Source: Virgibacillus siamensis (GTDB taxonomy: Bacteria; Bacillota; Bacilli; Bacillales; Amphibacillaceae). Taken from it: DNA of 64,000 nucleotides. The translations under genes and the position numbers were made by a program. The stretch is from positions 496,001 to 560,000 of the forward strand of contig NZ_FUIH01000007.1 in the NCBI RefSeq assembly GCF_900162695.1. Direction: 5' to 3'. This document shows positions 16,299-25,517 of the stretch, one piece after another (the stretch's first letter is position 1; the number at the start of each line of letters is the position of its first letter). The notes below the pieces were generated by a model that did no database searches, was not told the origin of the DNA, and saw only the letters and a list, made by a program, of their open reading frames with translations.

Positions 16299-17357
16299 TT
16301 ATCTACCTTTCTCCTCAACAATCGATTTTCTCTGTTTATCAACAACCTGAATCCATGTCTTGCCTGGCAAGGCTTTTATCTTGTGTCCTATACCATCAAA
16401 GAAAACAATATTCCCTTTAATATTTTTCCATTTGCCATTGATTTTCTTTTCATTTACATAGTAATCCAGTTCGCCTTTTGTATTAAAGTTGATGTGAATA
16501 TAGCCGCCGTCTGTTGCCATATCACGATGTTTTGCATATAAGATAAACAAATTTTTCGTTTTAATCTGTGTTCCTGTTACCCTGTCTGTATGCGGTTTAT
16601 TTTCGAGAATACGACGATAAACTTTTGCTTTTTTATCATATTGATACGAAGTGTGTACGTTGTTAGGGTCGGAATAATTAATCGTTATTTTTGATACGTT
16701 TTCGTCGAATCCGGAAACCTTATCTGTGTATTCAAAGTGTGGGTTCCGCGGTTTCTGTTTAAGGTCCGGAAGCCTGTCGGTAATCAAATATGCATTATGG
16801 GGTGCTGCTCTGCTATTATCGCGTTCGAAATACGTATTCCCATTGCCGATTCCGTCCAAATGGGTGAGATCTTTCCTTTTTAAATTGTTATAGGCAAAAA
16901 TAGTGCCTCCATAGTGAATAAAAGGTGCATTCCATGATTGAAATATTGGCAGAAAGTAATGTCTGGCGCTCCGGACCGGGCCGATTTTTTCCGGTATGTC
17001 ACTGTGAAAAAGTGCGAGGAAACGGGTGATGTTGTATTCCACTTCCATTTCATATACAACATCCGCATTCACAAGACCTGTGTGCGGCCTTGCATCCACT
17101 GAATTCTCGACGATGACACCAAAGTAGTTTTTACGCTTATCGGCTTCTTTTATTGGAACGCCTGTTGTTGCAACTCGTTTAACCGGATTTGATTTATTCG
17201 GTTTCGCCTTGGTTTCATCTGGTGCTTCCTTTTTTTGTTTTTCCACTGTTTCTTTTTCGGGTTGTTCTTCAGTTGTCTTTTTTTCTTGCTGGTTTTGACA
17301 ACCGGCAATCATGACTAAAATGAGCAAGCTGATCAATATAAGGATGATCCGTTTCAT
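16299..17357 (-). CDS. yerB: YerB-like DUF3048 lipoprotein
   Basis: The 352-residue product has a lipoprotein signal peptide ending MIAGC, with Cys20 as the lipidation site. A charged linker (about residues 22-65) follows, then the DUF3048 N-terminal and C-terminal domains from about residue 68. Segments such as ARPHTGLVNADVVYE, GPVRSARHYFLP and HYGG are typical of YerB. It is anchored on the outside of the membrane; its function is unknown. The start could be ATG 17357 or GTG 17360, both after AAAGGAG. A longer TTG start would overlap the SD. Confidence 0.88.
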   Translation of the reverse strand: MKRIILILISLLILVMIAGCQNQQEKKTTEEQPEKETVEKQKKEAPDETKAKPNKSNPVKRVATTGVPIKEADKRKNYFGVIVENSVDARPHTGLVNADVVYEMEVEYNITRFLALFHSDIPEKIGPVRSARHYFLPIFQSWNAPFIHYGGTIFAYNNLKRKDLTHLDGIGNGNTYFERDNSRAAPHNAYLITDRLPDLKQKPRNPHFEYTDKVSGFDENVSKITINYSDPNNVHTSYQYDKKAKVYRRILENKPHTDRVTGTQIKTKNLFILYAKHRDMATDGGYIHINFNTKGELDYYVNEKKINGKWKNIKGNIVFFDGIGHKIKALPGKTWIQVVDKQRKSIVEEKGR

Positions 17358-17543
17358 CACGAGGAAATCTCCTTTCAAGGTCTTTCATTATCGTACCACT
17401 TTTTTGAATAAATTAAATAGGCTCCTGGTTGGAGTGCATATTGCCTGTACCTATTTTCAAAACGAAACAAATCCCTTTCTATTATTTTTATTTTATATTA
17501 GCATTGTTTAGGTGAATATGTAGGGCAATAGGAGGAACAACAG

Positions 17544-18410
17544 ATGTCTGATCGCAACAAGGGCATTTTGTTATTGTTGGTTTCGGCGCTGGGCTTTTCA
17601 TTGATGGGGGCATTCGTGAAGCTGAGCGGTGATTTGCCGACTTCGCAAAAAGCCTTTTTTCGAAATATCGTAGCTGCAATTATTACATTGGGATTCGTGC
17701 TTTATCATAAAGAAAGAGTTTTCGGGAAAAAAGAAAATCAAAAACTTTTACTTGCACGTTCGGCACTTGGCACTGTCGGGATTGTGCTGAATTTTTATGC
17801 CATCGACCGGTTGGTGTTGTCAGATGCCGAGATGCTTAACAAACTCAGTCCGTTCATCCTGATTATATTTTCGGCGATTTTCCTGAATGAGGTTGCCCGC
17901 CGGTTCCAGGTTATGGCTGTTATTGTGGCGTTTATCGGCGCATTATTCATTATTCAGCCTGAATTTTCCGTGGATATATACCCATATATAATAGGTGTGC
18001 TTGGGGCGGTGTTTGCTGCAGGTGCATATACATTTCTGCGGGTGTTGGGAAACAAGGAAAAATATTATACCGTCGTGTTTTATTTTTCCTTTTTTGCAAC
18101 CGTGGTGCTGCTGCCATTCACCATCGTTTTTTATGAACCGATGAGTGTGCAGCAATGGATTTATCTTATACTGGCTGGAGCTTGTGCCACTGCAGGTCAA
18201 TTTGGGATTACGCTTGCATATAAGTTCGCACCGGCCAACGAAATTTCAATTTTCTTTTATTCGACCGTTGTTTATTCCGCTTTATTGAGTATTGTTCTGT
18301 TCGGACAAATTCCGACCTTGATTAGTGTCATCGGCTACATCATTATTTTTGGTTCATCTTTCTACATGTTTTTGAAAAATAATCAAACGGACATGAAGCA
18401 GGCAAAATAG
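17544..18410 (+). CDS. EamA/DMT-family transporter
   Basis: The 288-residue protein has ten predicted membrane segments arranged as two EamA repeats (about residues 8-138 and 150-278), the layout of drug/metabolite transporters. The second repeat shows AYTFLRVLGNKE and ATAGQFGITLAYKFAPANE, common in the S-adenosylmethionine/riboflavin-type branch, but the substrate cannot be assigned. AGGAGG lies upstream of the ATG. It ends in a strong terminator and appears monocistronic. Confidence 0.87.
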   Translation: MSDRNKGILLLLVSALGFSLMGAFVKLSGDLPTSQKAFFRNIVAAIITLGFVLYHKERVFGKKENQKLLLARSALGTVGIVLNFYAIDRLVLSDAEMLNKLSPFILIIFSAIFLNEVARRFQVMAVIVAFIGALFIIQPEFSVDIYPYIIGVLGAVFAAGAYTFLRVLGNKEKYYTVVFYFSFFATVVLLPFTIVFYEPMSVQQWIYLILAGACATAGQFGITLAYKFAPANEISIFFYSTVVYSALLSIVLFGQIPTLISVIGYIIIFGSSFYMFLKNNQTDMKQAK

Positions 18411-18421
18411 AAGACGGAAAA

Positions 18422-18457
18422 ACAGAGCCGCATCATCCCGATGCGGCTCTGTTTTAT
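18422..18457 (+). terminator. terminator of the DMT transporter gene
   Basis: ACAGAGCCGCATC, loop ATCCC, GATGCGGCTCTGT, then TTTATTTC. Confidence 0.92.
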
Positions 18458-18568
18458 TTCCTTCCTCTTTTGCATATAAATTCATTAAGTCATCATCCGT
18501 TTACTTCACGGATAAATCAGGTACAACAAATATAGATACCCTGATCATTGGAGAAGGAGTGAAGAATC

Positions 18569-19522
18569 ATGAAGGTGCTTGTTACGGAATTAATGTGGAA
18601 AGATGGTATGGAAGAGCTGGAACGGAATGGTTATACTGTGGATTATGATAAGGAGTTGGCACGGAAAAGAGAGGAACTGCTTGAACTGGTACCCAATTAT
18701 GATGCGCTCATTGTCCGGAATGAAACGAAGGTCGATCCGGAATTGCTTGATGCCGCTAAAAACACTAAAGTTATTGGGAGGCTTGGAGTGGGTGTGGATA
18801 ATATTGATCTGCAAGCCGCAAAAGAAAGAAATTTGCCAGTCATTATAGCCAAAAATGCAAACGCCACATCTGTTGCCGAGTATGTGATGGCTTCGATGCT
18901 GGATGCATCCCGTCCTTTGAATGCAGCGGATGCCGATGTACGTAAAGGTAATTGGAACCGGAAACGATTTACCGGATATGAATTGAACGGAAAAACGCTT
19001 GGACTTGTCGGAATGGGGGAAATCGCCAACCGTGTGGCAAAAAGGGCAAACGCATTTGGGATGCATGTTATTGGCTACGATCCGTTTGTTGCTCCCTTTG
19101 ATCATGTACTGGCGGAAACCGGGGTTCGTCCGGTTGATGAGCTCAATAAACTACTCGCAGAATCGGATTTTGTTTCAATTCATGTCCCAAAAACAAAAGC
19201 GACACAGCATATGATTAACAAAGATAATTTGAAGCAGATGAAGGCGCATGCCTATATTATCAATTCAGCAAGAGGTGGAATTGTTCACGAACAGGATCTT
19301 GCCGAAGCGGTGCAATCAGAAAATCTTGCCGGTGCTTATCTCGATGTCCTGGAAACAGAACCGGTTCAGAAAGATTCACCGCTCGCCAAAGTGGAATCTA
19401 TTTCTCTTTCTCCGCATATTGCCGGATCGACGGATGAAGCACAATCCCGAACAGCCATGCTGATTGCAAATGAAGTAATGAAGGTGCTTAACGGAGGAAA
19501 GTCGATTTGTGCAGTTGTTTGA
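18569..19522 (+). CDS. D-2-hydroxyacid (3-phosphoglycerate) dehydrogenase-like protein
   Basis: The 317-residue product is a D-isomer-specific 2-hydroxyacid dehydrogenase. The NAD-binding motif LGLVGMGEIANRVAKRA is near residues 145-161. The catalytic set is present: Arg in NSARGGIVHE, Glu in YLDVLETEP, His in SPHIAGST. It lacks the C-terminal ACT regulatory domain of long SerA proteins, so it is a short-form SerA-like enzyme; it may act on 3-phosphoglycerate, hydroxypyruvate or another 2-keto acid. AGAAGGAGTG precedes the start, and a terminator follows. It seems to be transcribed alone. Confidence 0.85.
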   Translation: MKVLVTELMWKDGMEELERNGYTVDYDKELARKREELLELVPNYDALIVRNETKVDPELLDAAKNTKVIGRLGVGVDNIDLQAAKERNLPVIIAKNANATSVAEYVMASMLDASRPLNAADADVRKGNWNRKRFTGYELNGKTLGLVGMGEIANRVAKRANAFGMHVIGYDPFVAPFDHVLAETGVRPVDELNKLLAESDFVSIHVPKTKATQHMINKDNLKQMKAHAYIINSARGGIVHEQDLAEAVQSENLAGAYLDVLETEPVQKDSPLAKVESISLSPHIAGSTDEAQSRTAMLIANEVMKVLNGGKSICAVV

Positions 19523-19552
19523 CCGGTAATACCAGCCATTTGATACTGTTAA

Positions 19553-19588
19553 AAAAAGCTGAACTCATCCCAGTGAATTCAGCTTTTT
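19553..19588 (+). terminator. terminator of the dehydrogenase gene
   Basis: AAAAAGCTGAA, loop, TTCAGCTTTTTT. Because both arms are flanked by A and T runs it could also work in reverse. Confidence 0.88.
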
Positions 19589-19745
19589 TATGCCAAAGAT
19601 TAGGTAAAAAGGTCCCGGCAAACAGCAATAACGTTACATACTGACTATTTTTCCAAATATAAGAAATAGGTCGAATTATATCTACAATTATCCATCTTTT
19701 TCGTATATAATCGAAATCAAACGATTTAAGGAGGGGATTTTTTTT

Positions 19746-21413
19746 ATGAAGAAGAAATGGGTCATCCCAATGGTACTTACAGCTGCTATGATCACGACTC
19801 CGGTCGGTACTTCCGCACATGGAGCAACCGTAACTGGTGTCAAACAAACAGAGCAGCAGGTTCAGAAGCTTAAGGCAAATCAACTGAATGTACCTGTATT
19901 TGTAACAGCAAAGGACTTGCAAAATAACGGCCAAACCGATGCACGATTCCTCTTAGACAGCAACAAAAAAACCCTCAACATGAAAAACTCCAATTTTAAT
20001 GTAAAAGAAACGAAAAAGGACAAGCTCGGCATGAAACATGTAACACTGCAGCAAACCATCAACGGTGTTCCTGTAGAAGGCAGTGAAGTTATTGTCCACT
20101 ATGGAAAAGATGGCCAGGTTAACACGTTAAATGGCTATTACAACCGTGCGGCCAGGCATGATGACATATCTGTTAAACCATCCATATCAAAAGACCAAGC
20201 ATTGGATACAGCAAAGAAATCCGTGTCCGCCCCAAGTGCACTTCCATATGATCCAACAGTTAAGCTTGTGGTGTATCCTTACAAGGGTAAAAACTATTTG
20301 GCGTATAAAACAAACGTGAATTTTCTCGGGAAAAACCCGGGAAACTGGTATGTTTACGTTAATGCAAAAAACGGCAACGTAATTGATAAAGTAAATACAA
20401 TCATGGATTTAGGACAATACAAGAAGGCTTCAGGATCCGGATTTGGCGTGCTGGTAGAACACCGAAACCTTCATATTTCCCATAAAAATATTCCTGATGA
20501 TGGGGTGGGCACTCTATTCTTCCTGAATGATATTTCACATGAAAATCTTGACGGCATTCGGACGTATGATTTTAACAATCAATGGAGTGGTCAATTTCCA
20601 GGTGAATTATATTCCGATAAAGACGCTGCATTTCATGACAAATATGATCGTGCCGCAGTAGATGCGCACTACAACTCTGAAAAAGTTTACGAGTATTATA
20701 TGGAAGAACATAATCGGAACTCTATTGACGGAGAAGGCATGGCAATCATTTCAACCGTTCATTTCGGTAAAAATTTCAACAATGCTTTCTGGAATGGTAA
20801 ACAAATGACATACGGAGATGGTGATGGGGACTTTTTCATTCCGCTTTCCGCCGGTTTGGATGTTGCAGCCCATGAGATGACACACGGAGTCACTACGCAT
20901 ACTGCCGGATTGCATTACCGTAATCAATCCGGTGCTTTGAATGAGTCGTTCTCTGATATATTCGGCGCACTGGTGGACAAAGAAGACTGGGAGGTCGGCG
21001 AGGAAATTATGGGGGATGAAGCAGTGGCATCAGGAAGAACATCTCTAAGAAGCCTTAGCAATCCAAACAAATATAAAGTTTCGGCAGACTATGTGCCATA
21101 TGGAGACGGCAGCGGCACATATCCGTCCCATATGGATCAGTTTTATGATTTGCCGCTTGCATTGGATAACGGAGGCGTACACATCAACTCCTCCATTTTC
21201 AATCATGCTGCATATCTGATTGGAACGGAAATCGGAAAGGACAAGCTCGGTCAAATCTATTACCGTGCATTGGTACACTATTTAACTCCGACATCCAATT
21301 TTAGTGATGCCAGACGTGCAGTCGTGCAATCCGCCACTGACCTTTATGGCGCGAACAGCACCGAGGTACAAGCATGCATTGAAGGATTTGATGAAGTCGG
21401 AATTACAAAATAA
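19746..21413 (+). CDS. secreted neutral metalloprotease, M4 (thermolysin/bacillolysin) family
   Basis: The 555-residue preproenzyme has a signal peptide (about 1-27), an FTP and PepSY-containing propeptide (to about 225), and an M4 catalytic domain. Zinc ligands are His376 and His380 in HEMTH and Glu400 in NESFSD; Glu377 is the catalytic base and His479 in GGVHIN stabilises the transition state. All are intact, so the enzyme should be active. The product is secreted and self-matured. TAAGGAGGGG precedes the ATG. A repeat element downstream may serve as its terminator. Confidence 0.96.
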   Translation: MKKKWVIPMVLTAAMITTPVGTSAHGATVTGVKQTEQQVQKLKANQLNVPVFVTAKDLQNNGQTDARFLLDSNKKTLNMKNSNFNVKETKKDKLGMKHVTLQQTINGVPVEGSEVIVHYGKDGQVNTLNGYYNRAARHDDISVKPSISKDQALDTAKKSVSAPSALPYDPTVKLVVYPYKGKNYLAYKTNVNFLGKNPGNWYVYVNAKNGNVIDKVNTIMDLGQYKKASGSGFGVLVEHRNLHISHKNIPDDGVGTLFFLNDISHENLDGIRTYDFNNQWSGQFPGELYSDKDAAFHDKYDRAAVDAHYNSEKVYEYYMEEHNRNSIDGEGMAIISTVHFGKNFNNAFWNGKQMTYGDGDGDFFIPLSAGLDVAAHEMTHGVTTHTAGLHYRNQSGALNESFSDIFGALVDKEDWEVGEEIMGDEAVASGRTSLRSLSNPNKYKVSADYVPYGDGSGTYPSHMDQFYDLPLALDNGGVHINSSIFNHAAYLIGTEIGKDKLGQIYYRALVHYLTPTSNFSDARRAVVQSATDLYGANSTEVQACIEGFDEVGITK

Positions 21414-21423
21414 CCTCCTTTAT

Positions 21424-21661
21424 GGGGCTGGGACATAACAAAACGTGTAATTCAAAAGACGAACGATTAGGGATTTAGCGTAGGAAATATACGGAGACTC
21501 CTGCGGGAGGAAAAGCCTAGGTGAGACCCCGCAGTGCGCAAGCACGAGGAGGCTCAGCAGCTGCCCGCGGAAAGCGAAGTATATTTCCGGAGCGGCTATA
21601 CGCTTCATTTCCAATTAGTTGTTCGGAATTTTCTTTGGATAATGCGCTTTTGTCCCAGCCC
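21424..21661. repeat. dispersed intergenic element, copy 1 (238 bp, terminal inverted repeats)
   Basis: The element starts GGGGCTGGGACA and ends TGTCCCAGCCC, an 11-bp terminal inverted repeat. Its core (about 21483-21627) contains nested stems such as GACTCCTGCGGGAG and GAGACCCCGCAGTGCG, plus ATATAC near the left and GTATAT near the right. The same core, inverted and about 90% identical by eye, occurs at 36026-36168. No protein is encoded. The right end runs into CTCTTTTTTT and so could terminate the protease transcript. It resembles non-autonomous structured repeats known to be common in Bacillaceae genomes. Confidence 0.9.
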
Positions 21662-21781
21662 TCTTTTTTTCCAAACAGAAATTGTAATTTTGGAAAAGGA
21701 ATTATGAAATATTAGTAGAATATAAAGGTAGACCAATTGATTGCCTCTATTAAAATCCACTGAAAGGCGGTTGCGGTATAA

Positions 21782-22564
21782 ATGTCCGGCAACTATCCTG
21801 AAATAGATGAAGTAATCAGCTTTATTCATCAGAATCTGTACGAGCCGATTTCACTTTCGGGGCTGGCTCGCGAGGCTGCTTACAGTCCATATCATTTCAC
21901 CCGTATTTTTAAGGAGCGAACCGGGCTGACACCGCAGTATTATGTCGCTTCTGTCCGGTTGCAGAAGGCAAAAGACTTGCTGATCAATACTAATCTGAGT
22001 GTCCGTGATATTGGAATGGAGATTGGTCAGCAAAGTCTTGGAACTTTCACTACCCGTTTTACTAAGCGTGTCGGATTATCCCCGTCCCAATTCAGACATT
22101 CCAGGCAGCAGGCAGGGGAAGATTTTTTTGCATTGAAACAGCTCAATAAAAGCCGTTTGCTCCTTCATGATGTTCAGCGCAAGGTTGAAGTAAAAGGGAT
22201 TATTCGAGGGGAAGCGCCGTTTGATGGTTTTGTCCTGATTGGTTTATTTCCGAAGCCGATTCCTGAAGGGATGCCGCTTTATGGTACGCTGCTGTTTTCG
22301 CTCGGGAATTTTTCCTTTTCCAATGTGAAGCCGGGAACTTACTATCTGATGGCGACCTCCGTCACATGGGATATGCAGCCCATTGACTTTTTGCTTCCAC
22401 ATCGGACATTAAGGTATAAAGCAAACGGTCCTCTGATTGTAAAGCCGAATCTGCCGGTTCCGTTTCTCGATATTACACTGCGGTCTCCACGACTTGATGA
22501 CCCGCCGATTCTGATATCATTGCCGCGCCTGATGAACAACTTTTTACAACGGACAAATCAATAA
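21782..22564 (+). CDS. AraC-family transcriptional regulator
   Basis: The 260-residue product has an N-terminal AraC/XylS DNA-binding domain (about residues 8-108) with two helix-turn-helix units: ISLSGLAREAAYSPYHFTRIF and LSVRDIGMEIGQQS. GLSPSQFR closes the domain. The C-terminal half (about 120-260) is a separate, probably ligand-binding, beta-rich domain that I cannot assign. Domain order, DNA-binding first, is as in MarA/Rob-type proteins with added effector domains. Target genes are unknown. It stands alone. Confidence 0.85.
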   Translation: MSGNYPEIDEVISFIHQNLYEPISLSGLAREAAYSPYHFTRIFKERTGLTPQYYVASVRLQKAKDLLINTNLSVRDIGMEIGQQSLGTFTTRFTKRVGLSPSQFRHSRQQAGEDFFALKQLNKSRLLLHDVQRKVEVKGIIRGEAPFDGFVLIGLFPKPIPEGMPLYGTLLFSLGNFSFSNVKPGTYYLMATSVTWDMQPIDFLLPHRTLRYKANGPLIVKPNLPVPFLDITLRSPRLDDPPILISLPRLMNNFLQRTNQ

Positions 22565-22609
22565 AAATACAATAGAACAATGTATTTATCTTTTGATGAT
22601 TGCGGAAGG

Positions 22610-22640
22610 ACTGGACTCTTCATTCGTGGAGTGCAGTTTT
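22610..22640 (+). terminator. terminator of the AraC-type gene
   Basis: ACTG-G-ACTC, loop, GAGT-G-CAGT followed by seven T residues; the stem contains one G-G mismatch. Confidence 0.7.
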
Positions 22641-22727
22641 TTTATGCAGTTATAAAAGTACATATTTGCTCCAATAAAACACACACTAATGGAATGACAA
22701 TTTTTGAATGGGCGGGGGTGGTCTTGG

Positions 22728-24392
22728 ATGAAGCATAAAAAGCCGAAGTCGTTGTTGGATATGGCAAAACGGCGGAAATCATTGAAATCGGATAGTGAAT
22801 CTGTATCTAATAAAACAGGCCACACCCCGGCAATAGCAGACAAGGCAGGGGCCAGTACAAATTCGAAAAGCACCCCGAAGTCATCACAGAATGTGACTGG
22901 CACAGACCAGCTGGCTGAACAGCTTTCATCGAATGAACAAAAACTTCGTGACAGTTACAGTAATTGTTCCGATGCAATCTTTCGGCAGTTTTACATAGGA
23001 GGAGTCAGGGAAGCTTTACTTGTTTATATTGATGGTATGTCCAATACAAATGAAATCGATGACAGTGTTCTTTCACCACTTATGCAAACAACCGATAAAA
23101 CAGATATCCAAGCGACTGAACTTATCCAACAACATGTTGCGGTTTCCAGTGTCAAAGAATTAAAAACAGTTACGGATTGTCTGAAAGAAATTTCTTCCGG
23201 TAATCCGGTTATCATCGTGGACAAGAGCAAAAAGGCATTTGCGCCGGCGCTTTCCAAATGGGACAAACGGGCAATTGATGAGCCGGAAGCTGAGCAGGTG
23301 ATTAGAGGTCCCCGTGAAGGATTTATAGAAACGATTTCTGTTAATACCTCCTTGATCCGACGAAGAATTCGCAGTCCCAAATTGAAAATGAAATCATTGC
23401 AATTAGGCGAATATACGAAAACAACGCTGTTAATTTCGTATGTTGAAGGTCTCGTTGACAAAACATTAATCGAGGAAGTGGAAAACAGATTAAAAAGAAT
23501 CGATATCGATGGGGTACTTGAAAGCGGTATTGTTGAAGAATTTATTGAGGATTACCCGTATTCACCATTCCCGCAGGTCCTTGTAACGGAACGGCCGGAT
23601 GTGGTTTCCGCGAACCTTTTGGAAGGCCGTGTTGCTATTTTGGTGGATGGGACGCCGTTTGTCATAATTGTTCCGATAACACTTTATTCATTACTGCAGG
23701 CAAGTGAGGATTATTACAATCGTTTTATGATTAGTACAGCTATACGCTGGCTGCGCTATTTGTTTCTGGTTATATCGTTGCTGCTGCCATCCTTGTATGT
23801 CGCGATTCTGACCTATCACCAGGAGATGGTGCCTACGTCGCTGTTGATAAGTATGGCCGCATCACGGGAACAGGTGCCATTTCCTGCTTTGATTGAAGTG
23901 CTGATTATGGAAATTACATTTGAGGCACTTCGGGAGGCGGGCTTGCGGCTCCCGAAACAAGTTGGTTCCGCAGTCAGCATTGTTGGTGCACTTGTTATTG
24001 GTGATGCCGCTGTTTCGGCGGGGATTGTTTCGGCGCCAATGGTCATTGTTGTTGCAATTACAGGGATTGCTTCGTTTACGATTCCGAGGTATGCAGCATC
24101 CAGTTCCTTTCGTATGCTTCGGTTTCCGATGATATTACTCGCGGGGACATTCGGCCTGCTGGGGATCATGTTAGGCGTCATTCTAATTATCGTTCATCTG
24201 TCAACACTTCGTTCGTTTGGGGTGCCATATCTAAGTCCGATGGCTCCAATGAAGAAGCATGGCATGAAGGATGTCCTCGTTCGGGCACCTTGGTGGAAAC
24301 TGGATAGACGGCCGCATTTTACCGGGGAATATAACGAATTTCGGCAGTCCCCGAATCAAAAGCCGGATCCGTCCCGCGGCGGTGAAAAATAA
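22728..24392 (+). CDS. spore germinant receptor subunit A (GerAA/GerKA family)
   Basis: The 554-residue protein has a long hydrophilic N-terminus (to about residue 330) and a C-terminal membrane part with about five helices (about 340-500), typical of GerA A subunits in the spore inner membrane. The conserved GPREGFIETISVNTSLIRRRI segment is at about residues 190-210, and SDAIFRQFYIGG near residue 86 matches the N-terminal domain. ATG 22728 follows GGGGGTGG; a longer TTG frame at 22704 is less likely. It opens a four-gene operon with the B, C and D subunits. Which nutrient it detects is not predictable. Confidence 0.93.
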   Translation: MKHKKPKSLLDMAKRRKSLKSDSESVSNKTGHTPAIADKAGASTNSKSTPKSSQNVTGTDQLAEQLSSNEQKLRDSYSNCSDAIFRQFYIGGVREALLVYIDGMSNTNEIDDSVLSPLMQTTDKTDIQATELIQQHVAVSSVKELKTVTDCLKEISSGNPVIIVDKSKKAFAPALSKWDKRAIDEPEAEQVIRGPREGFIETISVNTSLIRRRIRSPKLKMKSLQLGEYTKTTLLISYVEGLVDKTLIEEVENRLKRIDIDGVLESGIVEEFIEDYPYSPFPQVLVTERPDVVSANLLEGRVAILVDGTPFVIIVPITLYSLLQASEDYYNRFMISTAIRWLRYLFLVISLLLPSLYVAILTYHQEMVPTSLLISMAASREQVPFPALIEVLIMEITFEALREAGLRLPKQVGSAVSIVGALVIGDAAVSAGIVSAPMVIVVAITGIASFTIPRYAASSSFRMLRFPMILLAGTFGLLGIMLGVILIIVHLSTLRSFGVPYLSPMAPMKKHGMKDVLVRAPWWKLDRRPHFTGEYNEFRQSPNQKPDPSRGGEK

Positions 24393-24413
24393 GCATAAAG
24401 CGAGTTGACACAA

Positions 24414-25517
24414 ATGATTGAAAAGGGAAGAATCAGTGGCGTCCAGATGGCCATTCTAATGTATCCGGCAATAATGGCAACAGCAATTTTGCTTGTGCCT
24501 GCTATTTCCGGCAAGTTTGCTAGACATGATATGTGGATGTCTCCAATCTGGGCTTCGCTGGCAGGGTTTATGGCTGTTTATATTGCCTGCCAGCTGAATA
24601 AACGGTTTCCCGGGGAGACGGTTATCCAATATAGCGGCGAAATTATCGGACGGATTCCGGGAAAATTGATAGGGTTCATTATTTTATTTTTTTATTTACA
24701 AACAAATGGGGTCATAATCAGGGAATACAGCGAATTTGTAGTGGGAAATTTCTTGCCTACTACACCACAAATGATTGTAAATGCAAGTATTGTTTTAGTC
24801 TGTGGAATGGCTGTTCAGGGCGGAATTGAAGTTATGGCAAGAAGCGCACAAATTTTTGTCCCTGTAGTTGTAATACTATTTCTTTTCATCATTGTATTAC
24901 TTATTCCAACATTGGAACCACGGAATATATTTCCCATAATGGAAAATGGGATCATGCCTTCTGTAATGGGGAGTATCGTACCGGGTGGCTGGTTTGCGGA
25001 ATTTTTTCTGCTGGCATTTTTGCTGCCGCTTCTGGGAAAAGGGGAAAAACCGATGAAATGGGGCATGATTACTGTCCTTCTTGTTATGCTTACGCTAACA
25101 GTTGTCAATTTTATTTCATTGGCTTTATTCGGTAACCTGACCTCTACCTTTACCTATCCATTTATGAACGCTGTCCGCTACATAAGTATCGCTGAATTTC
25201 TGCAGCATCTCGAGTCAATTGTAATGGCAATTTGGGTAGCAGGTACATTTGTTAAAGTTTCCGTTTTCTACTATGCGATTGTGCTTGGGACAGCACAGTG
25301 GCTGGGTTTATCGGATTACCGGCCGATTGTTTTTCCAATCGGTTTTCTTCTTGTTATCATGAATATTTGGTCAGCAGAAAATTTACAGGAGCTTACGCAT
25401 TTTATAAGTACCAGCTGGACGATTTATTCATTTTTCGTTCAGCTGCTGGTTCCTGTATTACTGTTAATAGTTGCCTGTATATGGAAAAAAAGAGCTAAAG
25501 GAGATGCAGGAAAATGA
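24414..25517 (+). CDS. spore germinant receptor subunit B (GerAB family)
   Basis: The 367-residue membrane protein has about ten helices and belongs to the GerAB branch of the amino acid-polyamine-organocation superfamily. It starts MIEKGRISGVQMAILMYP, the common N-terminus of the family, which is why I prefer ATG 24414 to TTG 24405. GerAB subunits hold the nutrient-binding pocket. Its end overlaps the start of subunit C as ATGA. A helical segment near residues 90-110 (EYSEFVVGNFLPTTPQ) matches the family extracellular region. Confidence 0.92.
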   Translation: MIEKGRISGVQMAILMYPAIMATAILLVPAISGKFARHDMWMSPIWASLAGFMAVYIACQLNKRFPGETVIQYSGEIIGRIPGKLIGFIILFFYLQTNGVIIREYSEFVVGNFLPTTPQMIVNASIVLVCGMAVQGGIEVMARSAQIFVPVVVILFLFIIVLLIPTLEPRNIFPIMENGIMPSVMGSIVPGGWFAEFFLLAFLLPLLGKGEKPMKWGMITVLLVMLTLTVVNFISLALFGNLTSTFTYPFMNAVRYISIAEFLQHLESIVMAIWVAGTFVKVSVFYYAIVLGTAQWLGLSDYRPIVFPIGFLLVIMNIWSAENLQELTHFISTSWTIYSFFVQLLVPVLLLIVACIWKKRAKGDAGK